Notes: generated from the sequence alone by a model not told the origin. A DNA stretch of 64,000 nucleotides from Flammeovirgaceae bacterium (GCA_027487845.1 JAIYCV010000034.1:1-64000); one strand, 5' to 3'. Shown: positions 36,403 to 45,419, numbered from the stretch's first letter. Program-made: numbers and translations.

Positions 36403-37550
36403 AAGAATTTAAAGCAATAGTAAACGAATATTTGAAAATTGATTTCACGCAGCGAAAAGCTGCGCTCGCTACTATTGTGAAAGTAAAGGGATCATCGTAT
36501 CGCGGGCCAGGCGCCAGAATGTTGATCACCGATGATGGCAAATGGGTGGGTTCCATCAGTGGCGGCTGCTTAGAGGGTGATGCCCTCCGCAAAGCAAGGC
36601 ACGTAATTGCTGAAAAAAAACCGATGACGGTAACCTATGATACGCGCGAAGAAAGTAATCAAAATCTTGGTATCGGGCTCGGTTGCAACGGGGTGATTGA
36701 AGTACTCATTGAACCGATCGATCATACCGACCCATTGAACCCAGTGCTGATCTTCAAAGATTATATAAAGACAGCAGAGCCGTTGGCGTTCGCAACCATC
36801 TTCAATGGAAAATATACAGGTCAAAAATTATTAATCAGCAAAAATAGAGTTATAAAAAATTCTTTAGATGCGGAGATTTCAATAACCATCCAGAAAAACC
36901 TTCAATCTGTTTTTGCTACACAAAAATCATACTCAAAGGAATATGGTTTCGAAACACACGAAGGGGAAGTTTTTTTTGAACTCATACAACCTACTATAAC
37001 GGTCATTATTTTCGGTGGCGGATTTGACGCACGCCCGGTGAGTCAGCTTGCAAAAACATTAGGTTGGGAGGTACAAGTAACGGATGAATGTGTAGCGCAC
37101 ATTGCTCCTATCTTCTTTCCGCAAGCAGACAGGCTTTCGCTTTGCAGCCGAGAATTTATTGACCGGGATTTTCAAATTACAGATTATACCGCTTGTGTTT
37201 TAATGTCGCACAATTATGATTACGATCGCGATGTGTTGAAAAAACTACTCAACACCTCCGCTCCCTACATTGGCATCCTTGGCCCAAAGAAACGGTTTGA
37301 CAAAATGCAGGCGGAGTTTTCAAAAGAAGGAATAGAATTAAAATCGATGGATTTCGATCGAATCCACTCGCCTATTGGTTTGGATATTGGAGCGGATGCA
37401 GCGGACGAAATTGCCGTTTCTATTATTGCTGAAATTCAGGCTAAGTTTTCAAATCGCGAAGGCGGATTCTTAAAGGAGAGAGAAGGTCCGATTCATTCGA
37501 GAGATGGATGGAGCGATATTATTCGCAAAGAAGCTTTTGTCAATTCATAA
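36399..37550 (+). CDS. XdhC/CoxI family molybdenum-cofactor maturation protein
   Basis: A 383-residue protein with the N-terminal XdhC/CoxI domain (VKGSSYRGPGARMLITDDGKWVGSISGGCLEGD) and a C-terminal Rossmann domain (IIFGGGFDARPVSQLAKTLGWEVQVTD, then LGPKKRFDKM). Such proteins bind molybdenum cofactor, help sulfurate it and insert it into xanthine-dehydrogenase-type enzymes. Position next to the hydroxylase subunits fits this. It overlaps the serine hydrolase stop by 4 bp and is followed 11 bp later by a MobA-like gene. Confidence 0.94.
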   Translation: MKEFKAIVNEYLKIDFTQRKAALATIVKVKGSSYRGPGARMLITDDGKWVGSISGGCLEGDALRKARHVIAEKKPMTVTYDTREESNQNLGIGLGCNGVIEVLIEPIDHTDPLNPVLIFKDYIKTAEPLAFATIFNGKYTGQKLLISKNRVIKNSLDAEISITIQKNLQSVFATQKSYSKEYGFETHEGEVFFELIQPTITVIIFGGGFDARPVSQLAKTLGWEVQVTDECVAHIAPIFFPQADRLSLCSREFIDRDFQITDYTACVLMSHNYDYDRDVLKKLLNTSAPYIGILGPKKRFDKMQAEFSKEGIELKSMDFDRIHSPIGLDIGADAADEIAVSIIAEIQAKFSNREGGFLKEREGPIHSRDGWSDIIRKEAFVNS

Positions 37551-37561
37551 CACTTTTTGCC

Positions 37562-38161
37562 GTGAGCACGATTGGCATAGTCCTTCTTGCGGCAGGCTCG
37601 TCATCCCGCATGGGGCGACCAAAACAACTATTACCTATTGAAGGAGAACCCCTTTTAGTAAGAAGTGTAAAAGCAGCAGTAGGTTCAAAAGCACATGAAC
37701 TCGTAGTGGTACTAGGGTCAAATTACAAAAGCCATCGTGAAGTTATCGCTGGATTCTCAATAGAGATTATCGAAAATCAAGAATGGCAAAAGGGAATGGG
37801 CAATTCGCTAAAGAAAGGTCTCAGTCATCTAATAGACAAAAATGATTCCCTCAATGCTGTTATTGTCCTAGTCTGCGACCAGCCATATTTAAGTTCCGAC
37901 ATAATTAATAAACTCATCGAAGAATTCGAGCAAACTAAAAGTGTGATTGTGGCTTCTGTCTATACTGGCATTATTGGGGTACCCGCCCTTTTTGATTCTT
38001 CGGTGTTTGAAAAAATTCTTCACCTTGGTGATGAACAAGGTGCAAAGAAATTAATACAACAACAGCTCGCTAACGTGAAGGCTGTGGATTTTCCGAAAGG
38101 AATAATTGATTTAGATTTTCCTGAAGATTATGAGTCGCTTCTAGGCAGCCACGCTCTCTGA
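37562..38161 (+). CDS. MobA-like NTP transferase (MocA family)
   Basis: About 199 residues, with the nucleotidyltransferase signature LLAAGSSSRMGRPKQLLP at the N-terminus and a Mg-binding CDQPYLSS. MocA-type enzymes add CMP to molybdopterin to make the cytosine dinucleotide form used by xanthine-dehydrogenase-type hydroxylases, which fits this operon. I place the start at a GTG (37562), since the upstream frame runs back into the XdhC gene and has no domain support. Its last 21 bp overlap the convergent MBL/rhodanese gene. Confidence 0.9.
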   Translation: MSTIGIVLLAAGSSSRMGRPKQLLPIEGEPLLVRSVKAAVGSKAHELVVVLGSNYKSHREVIAGFSIEIIENQEWQKGMGNSLKKGLSHLIDKNDSLNAVIVLVCDQPYLSSDIINKLIEEFEQTKSVIVASVYTGIIGVPALFDSSVFEKILHLGDEQGAKKLIQQQLANVKAVDFPKGIIDLDFPEDYESLLGSHAL

Positions 38162-39517
38162 CACCACCTTCATCCCTGCATTGACCATTGCCCCAAATCC
38201 ACCATATACGTTAATCAACTTTGTAAACCCTAATTTTCGCATCAACGAAATAGCCATCATGGAGCGGTAGCCGCCTCCGCAATGCACCACATATGTTGTG
38301 CTTTTATCAAGGTCGTTCAAATTTGACGGCATATTAGCCAACGGATAAAACTTAGCTTCTTCTAAATGGCCGCTGCTCCACTCTCCCGGTTTGCGCACGT
38401 CAAGCACTTCCGCACCTGCGTTCATTTGTTCTTTCATGTCTTCCGCTGCTATTGACTTTACGGTCTGCAATTTCTCTGGCCAGGCACTTACACCACCCTT
38501 GAGATAGCCGACTACATTTTCATAGCCAACACGTGCAAGGCGCAAAATTGCTTCTTCTTCTTTGCCCGGATCCGCAACTAAAACCAATGGCTTCTTGATA
38601 TCAATCAACGTGCCTACCCACACTGCGTATTGACCATTAAGGCCTATATTGAGAGAATCCTCCACGAAACCTATTTCAAAATCATCGGGATTTCGTGTAT
38701 CTAAAATCAATGCTCCTTTTGCAACGGCATCTTTAAATTCTTGAACCGACAACGGATTATTATTGGACTTCATCACACTTTCAATAGAGTCGTAGCCTTG
38801 CTTATTTATTCTTGCATCCTCGAAGAAATAACTAGGTGGTGGTAGAATGCCATCAGTAACTTGCTCAATAAATTCTTCTTTGGTTCTGCTCTTTAATGCG
38901 TAGTTAAATTTTTTCTGCACCCCAATAGTAGAGTAAGTTTCTTTACCAATGTTTTTACCACACGATGAGCCAGGGCCGTGGCCAGGGTAAACAATCACGT
39001 CATCGGCCAGTGTCTTTATCTTTTTGTTTAACGAATCATAGAGCATGCCTGCAAGTTCTTCACGACTCATAACACCATCCAGCAAATCAGGTCGCCCCAC
39101 GTCACCAACAAAAAGTGTATCACCTGTAAAGACGGCGTAGTCATTCCCATTTTCATCGATCAATAAAAAGCAAGAAGACTCTGGTGTATGTCCAGGTGTA
39201 TGGAGAACTCTAAGAGTAATTTTGCCCACTTTAAACTCTTCGCCATCGCTGGCAGAATGAATATTATAAGCTGTTTCTGCTTTTGGACCATACACGATTG
39301 TAGCGTCTACTTCCCTTGCCAAATCAATATGACCAGATACAAAGTCGGCATGGAAATGGGTCTCAAAAACATATCTTATTTTAGAATTTCTTTTCTTGGC
39401 AAGCGCAATGTATGGCTCCGTTTCGCGCAGCGGATCAATTATAACTGCCTCCCCTTCTGATTCAATATAGTAAGCCGCTTCCGCGAGGCAGTTCGTATAC
39501 AATTGTTCAATGTACAT
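38141..39517 (-). CDS. MBL-fold hydrolase with two rhodanese domains (persulfide dioxygenase-like)
   Basis: A 458-residue protein. The N-terminal metallo-beta-lactamase fold has the metal ligands THFHADFVSGH, PGHTPESS, GDTLFVGDVGRPDL and YPGHGPGSSCG, as in ETHE1-type persulfide dioxygenases. It is followed by two rhodanese domains. The first (about 265-350) has no catalytic cysteine (LVLVADPGKEEE), while the second has Cys413 in VVHCGGGYRS. The set points to sulfur/persulfide handling in the cytosol. The gene is convergent with the MobA-like gene, with a 21-bp overlap of the 3' ends. Confidence 0.93.
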   Translation of the reverse strand: MYIEQLYTNCLAEAAYYIESEGEAVIIDPLRETEPYIALAKKRNSKIRYVFETHFHADFVSGHIDLAREVDATIVYGPKAETAYNIHSASDGEEFKVGKITLRVLHTPGHTPESSCFLLIDENGNDYAVFTGDTLFVGDVGRPDLLDGVMSREELAGMLYDSLNKKIKTLADDVIVYPGHGPGSSCGKNIGKETYSTIGVQKKFNYALKSRTKEEFIEQVTDGILPPPSYFFEDARINKQGYDSIESVMKSNNNPLSVQEFKDAVAKGALILDTRNPDDFEIGFVEDSLNIGLNGQYAVWVGTLIDIKKPLVLVADPGKEEEAILRLARVGYENVVGYLKGGVSAWPEKLQTVKSIAAEDMKEQMNAGAEVLDVRKPGEWSSGHLEEAKFYPLANMPSNLNDLDKSTTYVVHCGGGYRSMMAISLMRKLGFTKLINVYGGFGAMVNAGMKVVSESVAA

Positions 39518-39634
39518 AAGCTGAATTTTCTCTAAATTTATTTGTAGTAAAGCGCAAAACTAGTGATAAAGTTCATAAAAATTCTTGATTTGTATCGCAT
39601 TTGGTATATTGTGACTAAACGCTTTAACAAAGTG

Positions 39635-40201
39635 ATGCCAGTCAGAATAAGACTTAAAAATTTCCTTTTTCTTCTTTTTCTATTGGGAGGATGCGTCAAA
39701 TTTCCGCACACTAGCCAAGGCTATTTTACATGCCATTCTAAAAAGGAAAACGAACCTTTAAGCAAAGACAGGCAAGCGATAATCAAAAAAATCCTTGCGA
39801 GGGCAGTAGTAGATGAAAAAGACATCCCCGATTACCACTTGGTAAAGGACAAGAGTCATATTTTTATCCTCGCAACGGGGTATTCTCATTTTATGGGTAA
39901 TACGGAAACATTTATTGTGAATGAAGATGACGTTCCATCTAAAATAAAGGATGTTGAGTTCTGTTTAAAATCTGAGGCAGAGCTGCAAAGCATCGCAGAC
40001 AATACTTATCCATTCCTCTATCTAACTTTGGGTGAATTTACCCTCACGGGAGACATTGCCACCATTGGCCTAATGAACGGTTGGCAAGGGCAAAAAAATA
40101 GCAAGACAATCTTTTTAGGCGGTGGAGGGTATGTATGGAGATTGAAAAAAATCAACGGAGATTGGACGTTTATAGATATCGTAGTTAATTTTCAATCGTA
40201 G
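39635..40201 (+). CDS. Hypothetical lipoprotein upstream of WG-repeat gene
   Basis: A protein of about 188 residues with a lipoprotein signal (PVRIRLKNFLFLLFLLGGC). I prefer the ATG at 39635, which places the signal at the N-terminus; the frame stays open to an ATG at 39563. The rest has no family I recognise. It has a mixed alpha/beta look and a C-terminal segment (GGGGYVWRLKKINGDWTFIDIVVNF) like that of small NTF2-type or DUF-type periplasmic proteins. It is 15 bp ahead of the WG-repeat gene and probably co-transcribed with it. Confidence 0.7.
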   Translation: MPVRIRLKNFLFLLFLLGGCVKFPHTSQGYFTCHSKKENEPLSKDRQAIIKKILARAVVDEKDIPDYHLVKDKSHIFILATGYSHFMGNTETFIVNEDDVPSKIKDVEFCLKSEAELQSIADNTYPFLYLTLGEFTLTGDIATIGLMNGWQGQKNSKTIFLGGGGYVWRLKKINGDWTFIDIVVNFQS

Positions 40202-40216
40202 ATAATAGCGAATCGT

Positions 40217-42337
40217 GTGTTGAGATTACTTGTCGCAATAATTTTTAGTTGGTTCTTTTGCTTTTCAGCAAAAGCCATTGAATACGAGCTTTTCGAGCTT
40301 GGTGGTAAAGTGGGGCTAAAAGATGAATATGGCAAAATTATTCTGCCCGCCACCTTTGAGAGCCTCGGCTGGTCAGACGGTAGTTTCTCTGTAATCGGTC
40401 AAACAACAGGATATAAACTTGATGATCATTGGGGCATTGTTAATCTCAATAAGGAGTTTGTTACAAAACCCATTTATGAAACCCTTACCTACCCAGGCGG
40501 CAGTCTTATCATTGCGAGGAGAAAAGTTAACGCGATCGAATCCAAATCAGGCTGCTTGAATTCGAAAGGTGAGGTAGAAATTCCTTTTGAATATGATGGT
40601 ATACAGATCAATGCCTTGCAAGCCATCGTATTTAAAAAGCAGGGTGGTGAGTTTAAGTATGGCTTGATAAACTTGAAAAATGAGATTGTTATCCCGATGG
40701 AGTACACGCGCATTTCATCACTAGGCACAACTCGCTATGCCGTTGAAAACAGCAAAGGTCAGACTGCACTATTTTCCGATCAGGGAAATCCAAAAACACT
40801 TTTCTCGATTGACAGCATCTCTGTCTACAAAAAAAAATATGCTGTGTTTCATCAGGGATTCAAGCAAGGATTAATTGATCGCGAAGGGAACATTGCAGTA
40901 GAAGCTCACTACAAAAAAATAACGATTAATGATAACGAAACGATCATGGGCCAATTACCCAGCGTTTGCCAGATACTTACGGGTGATAACCAACAAATAA
41001 ATAAAATTGAAGCGGACGGCTTGGTCAATTCGTACAATAAGCTTTATAAAGTCAAGAGAGGAAATTGGTTTGGTTTATGCGATGACCAGTTAAATATAGT
41101 TATTCCACCACAGTATGAAGTACTCACCGAAATTGGCAACAATCAGTTTCTTGCAAAGAAGAAAAACTATGGCGTGATAAGAAAAAATAATTCTGCTGTT
41201 CTCCCTTTTGAATTTGACTCCATCATTGTTGAAAAGGGTTTCGCCAGAGTAAAAGAGAAGACGTCAACTAAAAATAGCTGGGTCATCTATGATACGCTAG
41301 GTAAAAGGAGATCGGACAATAACTACGAATGGATTGGTGAAAAAAGAGATAACTACTTTTCGATCAAGAAGCGTGGTTATTGGGGAGTATTGAATTTACT
41401 AGGTGAAGAAGTGATTCACTGCGTGTACGATTCGATTTTAAATCATGTGGGTGAAGCATTTGCTGTCAAATTGAAAAATGGATACGGCATAATCAATAGT
41501 CGCGAAGATTGGCTCATGGCTCCTCAACCTATTCCAATAAAAATCCTTAAAGAGAATCGTATTTTCATGACAAAAGACAACATGAATTTTATAAAAGACT
41601 TTGCACATAACATCATTTATTTTTCTAAAAATACATTTTCATTTACCCCTGAGTATATGATTGAGAATGCAGCACAAGGAGGTGAAAGAAAACTGGACTA
41701 TGATGGCAGAGTTATAACAAGTCCATCGCCTGTAAAAGTGGAGAAAGTAGAAACTGTTTTTTCAGAAAGTGAAGGCTACAGAGGTATAAAAAAAGACGGA
41801 AAATTCGGATTCGTTGATAAACGTGGTAACCTGCGAATCTCCAACAGATATGAGGCCATTCAACCGTTTAAAGAAGGTTTAGCGGCCATTAAACTGAATA
41901 ATAAATGGGGGTATATAAACATGGATGAACGAATCATTATTCAACCCTTGTATGAATTTGTAAGTCAATTTGAAAAAGGCAAAGCACTCGTAAAGCGAAA
42001 CAAAAAATATGGGTTGATTAACCGAGAAGGTAAATCGATCCTACCTGCGCGATACGATTCAATACATACCTTACCAGAGAAAAACTATTTACTGATCATT
42101 AACGGCTTAAAAGGTTTAGCTGACAAAGAAGGCAGGGTGATTATTGAACCAAAGTTTGATCAACTTACTGATTTAAACAACGGTTACTTCATTGCCGAAC
42201 GAGACGGAAAATTTGGATTACTTACCCAAGATGGCCTGAGTACAATACCTTTAGTGTATGATCATCTTACCTTCAACCAAACCAAAAATAATTATCTCGT
42301 TTTGCAGCTAGCAGAATGGCAAACGATTGGGTTATAG
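40217..42337 (+). CDS. WG-repeat protein
   Basis: A 706-residue exported protein (signal MLRLLVAIIFSWFFCFSAKA) built mostly from WG repeats of about 45-60 residues, each with a pattern such as 'KYGLINREGKSILPARYDSI' or 'KWGYINMDERIIIQPLYEFV'. At least ten can be seen across the length. WG repeats are of unknown function and common in surface or periplasmic proteins of Bacteroidota. The start is a GTG at 40217 (the next codon TTG is also possible). It ends 22 bp from the convergent dienelactone hydrolase gene. Confidence 0.88.
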   Translation: MLRLLVAIIFSWFFCFSAKAIEYELFELGGKVGLKDEYGKIILPATFESLGWSDGSFSVIGQTTGYKLDDHWGIVNLNKEFVTKPIYETLTYPGGSLIIARRKVNAIESKSGCLNSKGEVEIPFEYDGIQINALQAIVFKKQGGEFKYGLINLKNEIVIPMEYTRISSLGTTRYAVENSKGQTALFSDQGNPKTLFSIDSISVYKKKYAVFHQGFKQGLIDREGNIAVEAHYKKITINDNETIMGQLPSVCQILTGDNQQINKIEADGLVNSYNKLYKVKRGNWFGLCDDQLNIVIPPQYEVLTEIGNNQFLAKKKNYGVIRKNNSAVLPFEFDSIIVEKGFARVKEKTSTKNSWVIYDTLGKRRSDNNYEWIGEKRDNYFSIKKRGYWGVLNLLGEEVIHCVYDSILNHVGEAFAVKLKNGYGIINSREDWLMAPQPIPIKILKENRIFMTKDNMNFIKDFAHNIIYFSKNTFSFTPEYMIENAAQGGERKLDYDGRVITSPSPVKVEKVETVFSESEGYRGIKKDGKFGFVDKRGNLRISNRYEAIQPFKEGLAAIKLNNKWGYINMDERIIIQPLYEFVSQFEKGKALVKRNKKYGLINREGKSILPARYDSIHTLPEKNYLLIINGLKGLADKEGRVIIEPKFDQLTDLNNGYFIAERDGKFGLLTQDGLSTIPLVYDHLTFNQTKNNYLVLQLAEWQTIGL

Positions 42338-42359
42338 CATAAAGTAATGTCGGCAGCCA

Positions 42360-43244
42360 TCACCGTAGTTTTTGAGTAAATAAATCGATCGTCCGTTTCC
42401 AAGCCAATTCAGCCGCTTCTTTGTCGTATCGGGGTGTGGTGTCATTGTGAAAGCCATGATTTGCCTTAGGATAAATAAAGGCTGCATAGTCCTTCTTGTT
42501 TTCTTTGAGTGCGGCCTCATAGGCTGGCCAGCCTTCATTCACGCGTGTGTCAAGCTCGCCATAATGCAACAGCAAGGGAGCTTTAATTTTAGGCACATCA
42601 GCTGCTGTTGGCTGCCCACCATAGAATGGAACTGCCGCTGCTAGCTCGGGGATACGAACAGCCATCATATTGGCAATCCAGCCGCCAAAACAAAAACCCA
42701 CAACGCCAATTTCCCCATTGCATTCTTTGTTGTTTTTTAAAAAATCATACGCAGCAATAAAATCTTCTAACATATCGTTTCGATCGCGTTTGCTTTGAAG
42801 CTCACGGCCTTGGTCATCGTTTCCGGGGTAGCCTCCTAAAGGTGTGAGCATGTCTGGTGCAACTGTGATAAAACCAGCCAATGCAGCTCTTCTGGCAACG
42901 TCTTCAATATGTGCATTTAATCCCCGGTTTTCATGTACTACAATGATACCCCCCAGCTTTTGTTTTGCGTCTGCTGGTCTTGAAACCAGTGCCTTGATGG
43001 TGCCAGCTTTGGGCGATGTGTAATTCAGATATTCCGACTTAAGACGAGGGTCATCAGATTTAATTTGAATCGCACCCTTGTAATCAGGCATCAGGAAACT
43101 TGTGAGAGATGCTAGCGTAAGGCCGCCCACCGCATACGCAGAAAGCTTTTGCATAAAATCCCGCCTGTCAATCCGGTTGTGGGCATAGTCGTCATACAAG
43201 TCAAACACTTCTTGTTTGATATCTTCCTTTTTAATTTCGTTCAT
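42360..43244 (-). CDS. Dienelactone hydrolase family protein, Tat-signal bearing
   Basis: A 294-residue alpha/beta hydrolase. The nucleophile elbow is GFCFGG (cysteine, as in dienelactone hydrolases), and the acid/base residues are near LDTRVNEGWP and KANHGFHNDTTPRYD. An N-terminal twin-arginine-like segment (RIDRRDFMQKLSAYAVGGLTLASL) suggests export. I start at the ATG at 43244 (MNEIKKEDI); a longer frame from 43286 would overlap the PepSY gene. Substrates may be cyclic esters or other activated carbonyl compounds. Confidence 0.9.
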   Translation of the reverse strand: MNEIKKEDIKQEVFDLYDDYAHNRIDRRDFMQKLSAYAVGGLTLASLTSFLMPDYKGAIQIKSDDPRLKSEYLNYTSPKAGTIKALVSRPADAKQKLGGIIVVHENRGLNAHIEDVARRAALAGFITVAPDMLTPLGGYPGNDDQGRELQSKRDRNDMLEDFIAAYDFLKNNKECNGEIGVVGFCFGGWIANMMAVRIPELAAAVPFYGGQPTAADVPKIKAPLLLHYGELDTRVNEGWPAYEAALKENKKDYAAFIYPKANHGFHNDTTPRYDKEAAELAWKRTIDLFTQKLR

Positions 43245-43278
43245 GGTTTGGTGATTAGGGTGGCAACAGTTAGTTGGT

Positions 43279-43794
43279 TTACACAAAAAGCATAATCAGC
43301 GTTAGCACAAGTCCCGCCAAGGTAAAATACAAACCTTTCTTAAAGGTGTTGGTGCCAGGTAAAAACATATAAAAAGCAGACACAACAAAAAAGAATAAAG
43401 ACAATCCGAAAAATATATTGAGATAAAACAACGGACTCTTAGTGTTTGCCTTATGTAGGTCTTGCAGCTTATCAATAAAAGGATTCATTTGCTTAGTTTG
43501 ATAATTGGCCACACCCGTTGTTTTATTGTAGGTACCTTGCTTAAAGCTTACCACATCGCCCTCTTCCTTTTCAACTTTCAGATCGCGAATCCTCAGCTCT
43601 CTGCCTAGTTCTTCACTGCTCAAGTTTGGCTTTACCTGCTTCCCCACTTGCTTTATACTTTTTAAAAAATCTGTATCTCTGAAAATTAATGTAATTCCGC
43701 TAATGGCATAAACGGCCATAATGCCTGCCAAGAAAAATCCGAGGTACCTGTGATAAATTCTCATATTATTCTGTGTGTTGGTGTTACTGCTCAT
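43279..43794 (-). CDS. PepSY-domain membrane protein
   Basis: A 171-residue protein with an N-terminal membrane helix (YHRYLGFFLAGIMAVYAISGITLIF), a periplasmic PepSY-like segment, and two C-terminal helices (LFYLNIFFGLSLFFFVVSAFYMFLP and KGLYFTLAGLVLTLIMLFV). The arrangement is that of small PepSY-associated TM proteins, often tied to iron uptake or to ferric reductases. It lies 34 bp ahead of the dienelactone hydrolase on the same strand. Function not assigned. Confidence 0.85.
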   Translation of the reverse strand: MSSNTNTQNNMRIYHRYLGFFLAGIMAVYAISGITLIFRDTDFLKSIKQVGKQVKPNLSSEELGRELRIRDLKVEKEEGDVVSFKQGTYNKTTGVANYQTKQMNPFIDKLQDLHKANTKSPLFYLNIFFGLSLFFFVVSAFYMFLPGTNTFKKGLYFTLAGLVLTLIMLFV

Positions 43795-43955
43795 ACTCGT
43801 TTATTGGTTTGTTTGAATTTTTAACATTTTTATTATCTATATTAATTTATAGGGCATGCCAGTTAGACAAAGTAAGCTCTGAATTTATTCCCAGTTTTCA
43901 GTACATTTTTACAAGCCAACGCAAGCATTTTCAAAAGCCGTAGGCGTCATCAAGT

Positions 43956-44786
43956 TTATCTGAGCTTCTTTTCCGGTTTGCCCTCAATGACTTGTTTAGC
44001 GTTTAACTTACTAACCACCTTTTTTCCAGTCTTGGCTTCAATCTCTTTTCTGGTATTTCCTGCAATGATTCCGCCCTGCTTCGCGATCACTTTGCTTTCA
44101 TCCAGTGTCTTTGGCTTTTTCTCCTTTGAAATTTCAGAGGTAGTAGCCTCTGCCAGCATATTCAAAACCAATTCTAAGTTAGTCATGTGGTCGCGAAGGT
44201 TTTCTTTCTTCAAGTCCTTGTGTTTTTTGTATTGCTTTACAGACTTACCGCTCCAGGCTTTGGTGATAATATCCGTAAGTATGGCGAAGTCCATGCCTTT
44301 CTGCACTCCTCGTTTTTCCCATTCATTTGTAAGTTCTTTGCGGACCTCAATACTTTTAAGCCGTTGGTTAATCCAGGCTTTGGTATAGCCTTTTGCCAGA
44401 TACGTTTCCATGGCGCGGTCGAAGCTCAATTCAGGGTCTTCTGTTTCTTCAATGCGTTCGTAGCCTACTTTTGCCAGCCAGACTTTGAAAGGTTCTGCTT
44501 TGGGTGACGGGATTGATTGAATTAACCTCAATATTTGGGTTGTATCCGCTACATCTGTTAAGTAGAGTTTGCCATCTGATGACATCATTTTCAGTTGTCC
44601 GATATTTTCGGACAACTGACTTCCTTCTTTTCTTAGCTTGGTTTTCAGGTCGTTCCAGTACTTTCTAGGCCTGTCGGTGCCAGTTAAAGCCTCAATAACA
44701 TCAATAACAGAAAAGAACCACAATTCTTTTTTCTCATCCCATTGCGTTCTCACTTTTTTGGATTCAAATAACTTTATGTCGCTCAT
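43956..44786 (-). CDS. BRO-N domain protein (phage antirepressor-like)
   Basis: About 276 residues. The N-terminal BRO-N/antirepressor domain (KKVRTQWDEKKELWFFSVIDVIEALTGTDRPRKYWNDLKTKL... LYLTDVADTTQILRLIQSIPSPKAEPFKVWLAKVGYERIEE) is followed by a conserved region (AWINQRLKSIEVRKELTNEWEKRG) and a lysine-rich end. Such proteins come from phages and mobile elements but are also found stably in Bacteroidota chromosomes. I use the ATG at 44786. Upstream lie two dyads that may be operators. It lies just beyond the 3' end of tmRNA, a common integration site. Confidence 0.85.
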   Translation of the reverse strand: MSDIKLFESKKVRTQWDEKKELWFFSVIDVIEALTGTDRPRKYWNDLKTKLRKEGSQLSENIGQLKMMSSDGKLYLTDVADTTQILRLIQSIPSPKAEPFKVWLAKVGYERIEETEDPELSFDRAMETYLAKGYTKAWINQRLKSIEVRKELTNEWEKRGVQKGMDFAILTDIITKAWSGKSVKQYKKHKDLKKENLRDHMTNLELVLNMLAEATTSEISKEKKPKTLDESKVIAKQGGIIAGNTRKEIEAKTGKKVVSKLNAKQVIEGKPEKKLR

Positions 44787-44870
44787 GGCTATCCGATTTA
44801 TCGTCACGAAATCTCTTTTTTAGTTCATCAAGGCTGATGTTTTGTTTTGCTGTTGCCCTTTGTCAGCCAG

Positions 44871-44902
44871 TGATAGTCTATCATTCAAAGATAATCTTAT
44901 CT
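44871..44902. promoter_or_regulatory. Pair of operator-like dyads upstream of the BRO-N gene
   Basis: TGATAG-T-CTATCA (44871-44883) and AGATAA-TC-TTATCT (44889-44902) are two perfect dyads 5 bp apart, about 85-116 bp upstream of the BRO-N start. Both contain GATA/TATC half-sites, as would suit binding of one dimeric regulator at two places. Confidence 0.45.
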
Positions 44903-44992
44903 GTCATTAATTCGGAAGGGTTCGAGGGGTATTTGGCTCTAGCCGGTTTTCGAGCTTATAACTAAGAACAAATAGGACCATTGGAAAAACAA

Positions 44993-45018
44993 AAAGCCCG
45001 AAATTACTTTCGGGCTTT
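44993..45018 (-). terminator. Intrinsic terminator of tmRNA
   Basis: An 11-bp perfect stem (AAAGCCCGAAA with TTTCGGGCTTT) and 4-nt loop, followed on the minus strand by a T-rich run (TTGTTTTTCC). It begins 5 nt beyond the tmRNA 3' end. Confidence 0.9.
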
Positions 45019-45022
45019 GCTG

Positions 45023-45413
45023 TGGAGCCGCAGAGAATCGAACTCTGGTCCAGAGAAGATGAACGCGTACGTTCTACATGCTTAGTTGACTTTAATTGTC
45101 GGGGCTAGCAAGGCAGGCAACAGCCATACTCGCCCTTAGGTATTGTTTTCTCGACAGCCCACCATACCACAGGGCGGCCCAGTTTTGCATTTCGACACCG
45201 CGGGTTCAACCCCTGCAAAACGGAGGAGTTGAGCGATGATGGCCTTCCGACACTATGCCGGAACAAGCTAATCTAACCTTGGGTCAGATTAAGCAGCCAT
45301 GGCGTAGTTAGACTCGCCTGCTAGTTGTTGGAACTATCTTTCAAGGCTCTCATCCCATGAGCCTGCATGCTGGCATACACTGTCACGCATCCTGTCAAAA
45401 CCGGTCGGCCCCA
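45023..45413 (-). ncRNA. ssrA: tmRNA (ssrA)
   Basis: The minus strand starts GGGGCCGACCGGTTTTGACA at 45413, the usual tmRNA 5' end, and ends with the tRNA-like T-arm (GGTTCGAATCTC-type sequence, here AGAGTTCGATTCTCT) and CGGCTCC-A at 45023. The 7-bp acceptor stem pairs GGGGCCG with CGGCTCC, including one G-U. CCA is not encoded. The tag frame at 45321-45289 reads A-GESNYAMAA then TAA; the ending -YAMAA/-YALAA is normal for Bacteroidota. It rescues ribosomes stalled on broken mRNAs with SmpB. About 391 nt in total. Confidence 0.97.
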
Positions 45414-45419
45414 GTTTTT

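Noticed and set aside
43956..45413. A complete genomic island integrated at tmRNA
   Set aside because: No integrase gene and no second copy of the tmRNA 3' end were seen in the window.
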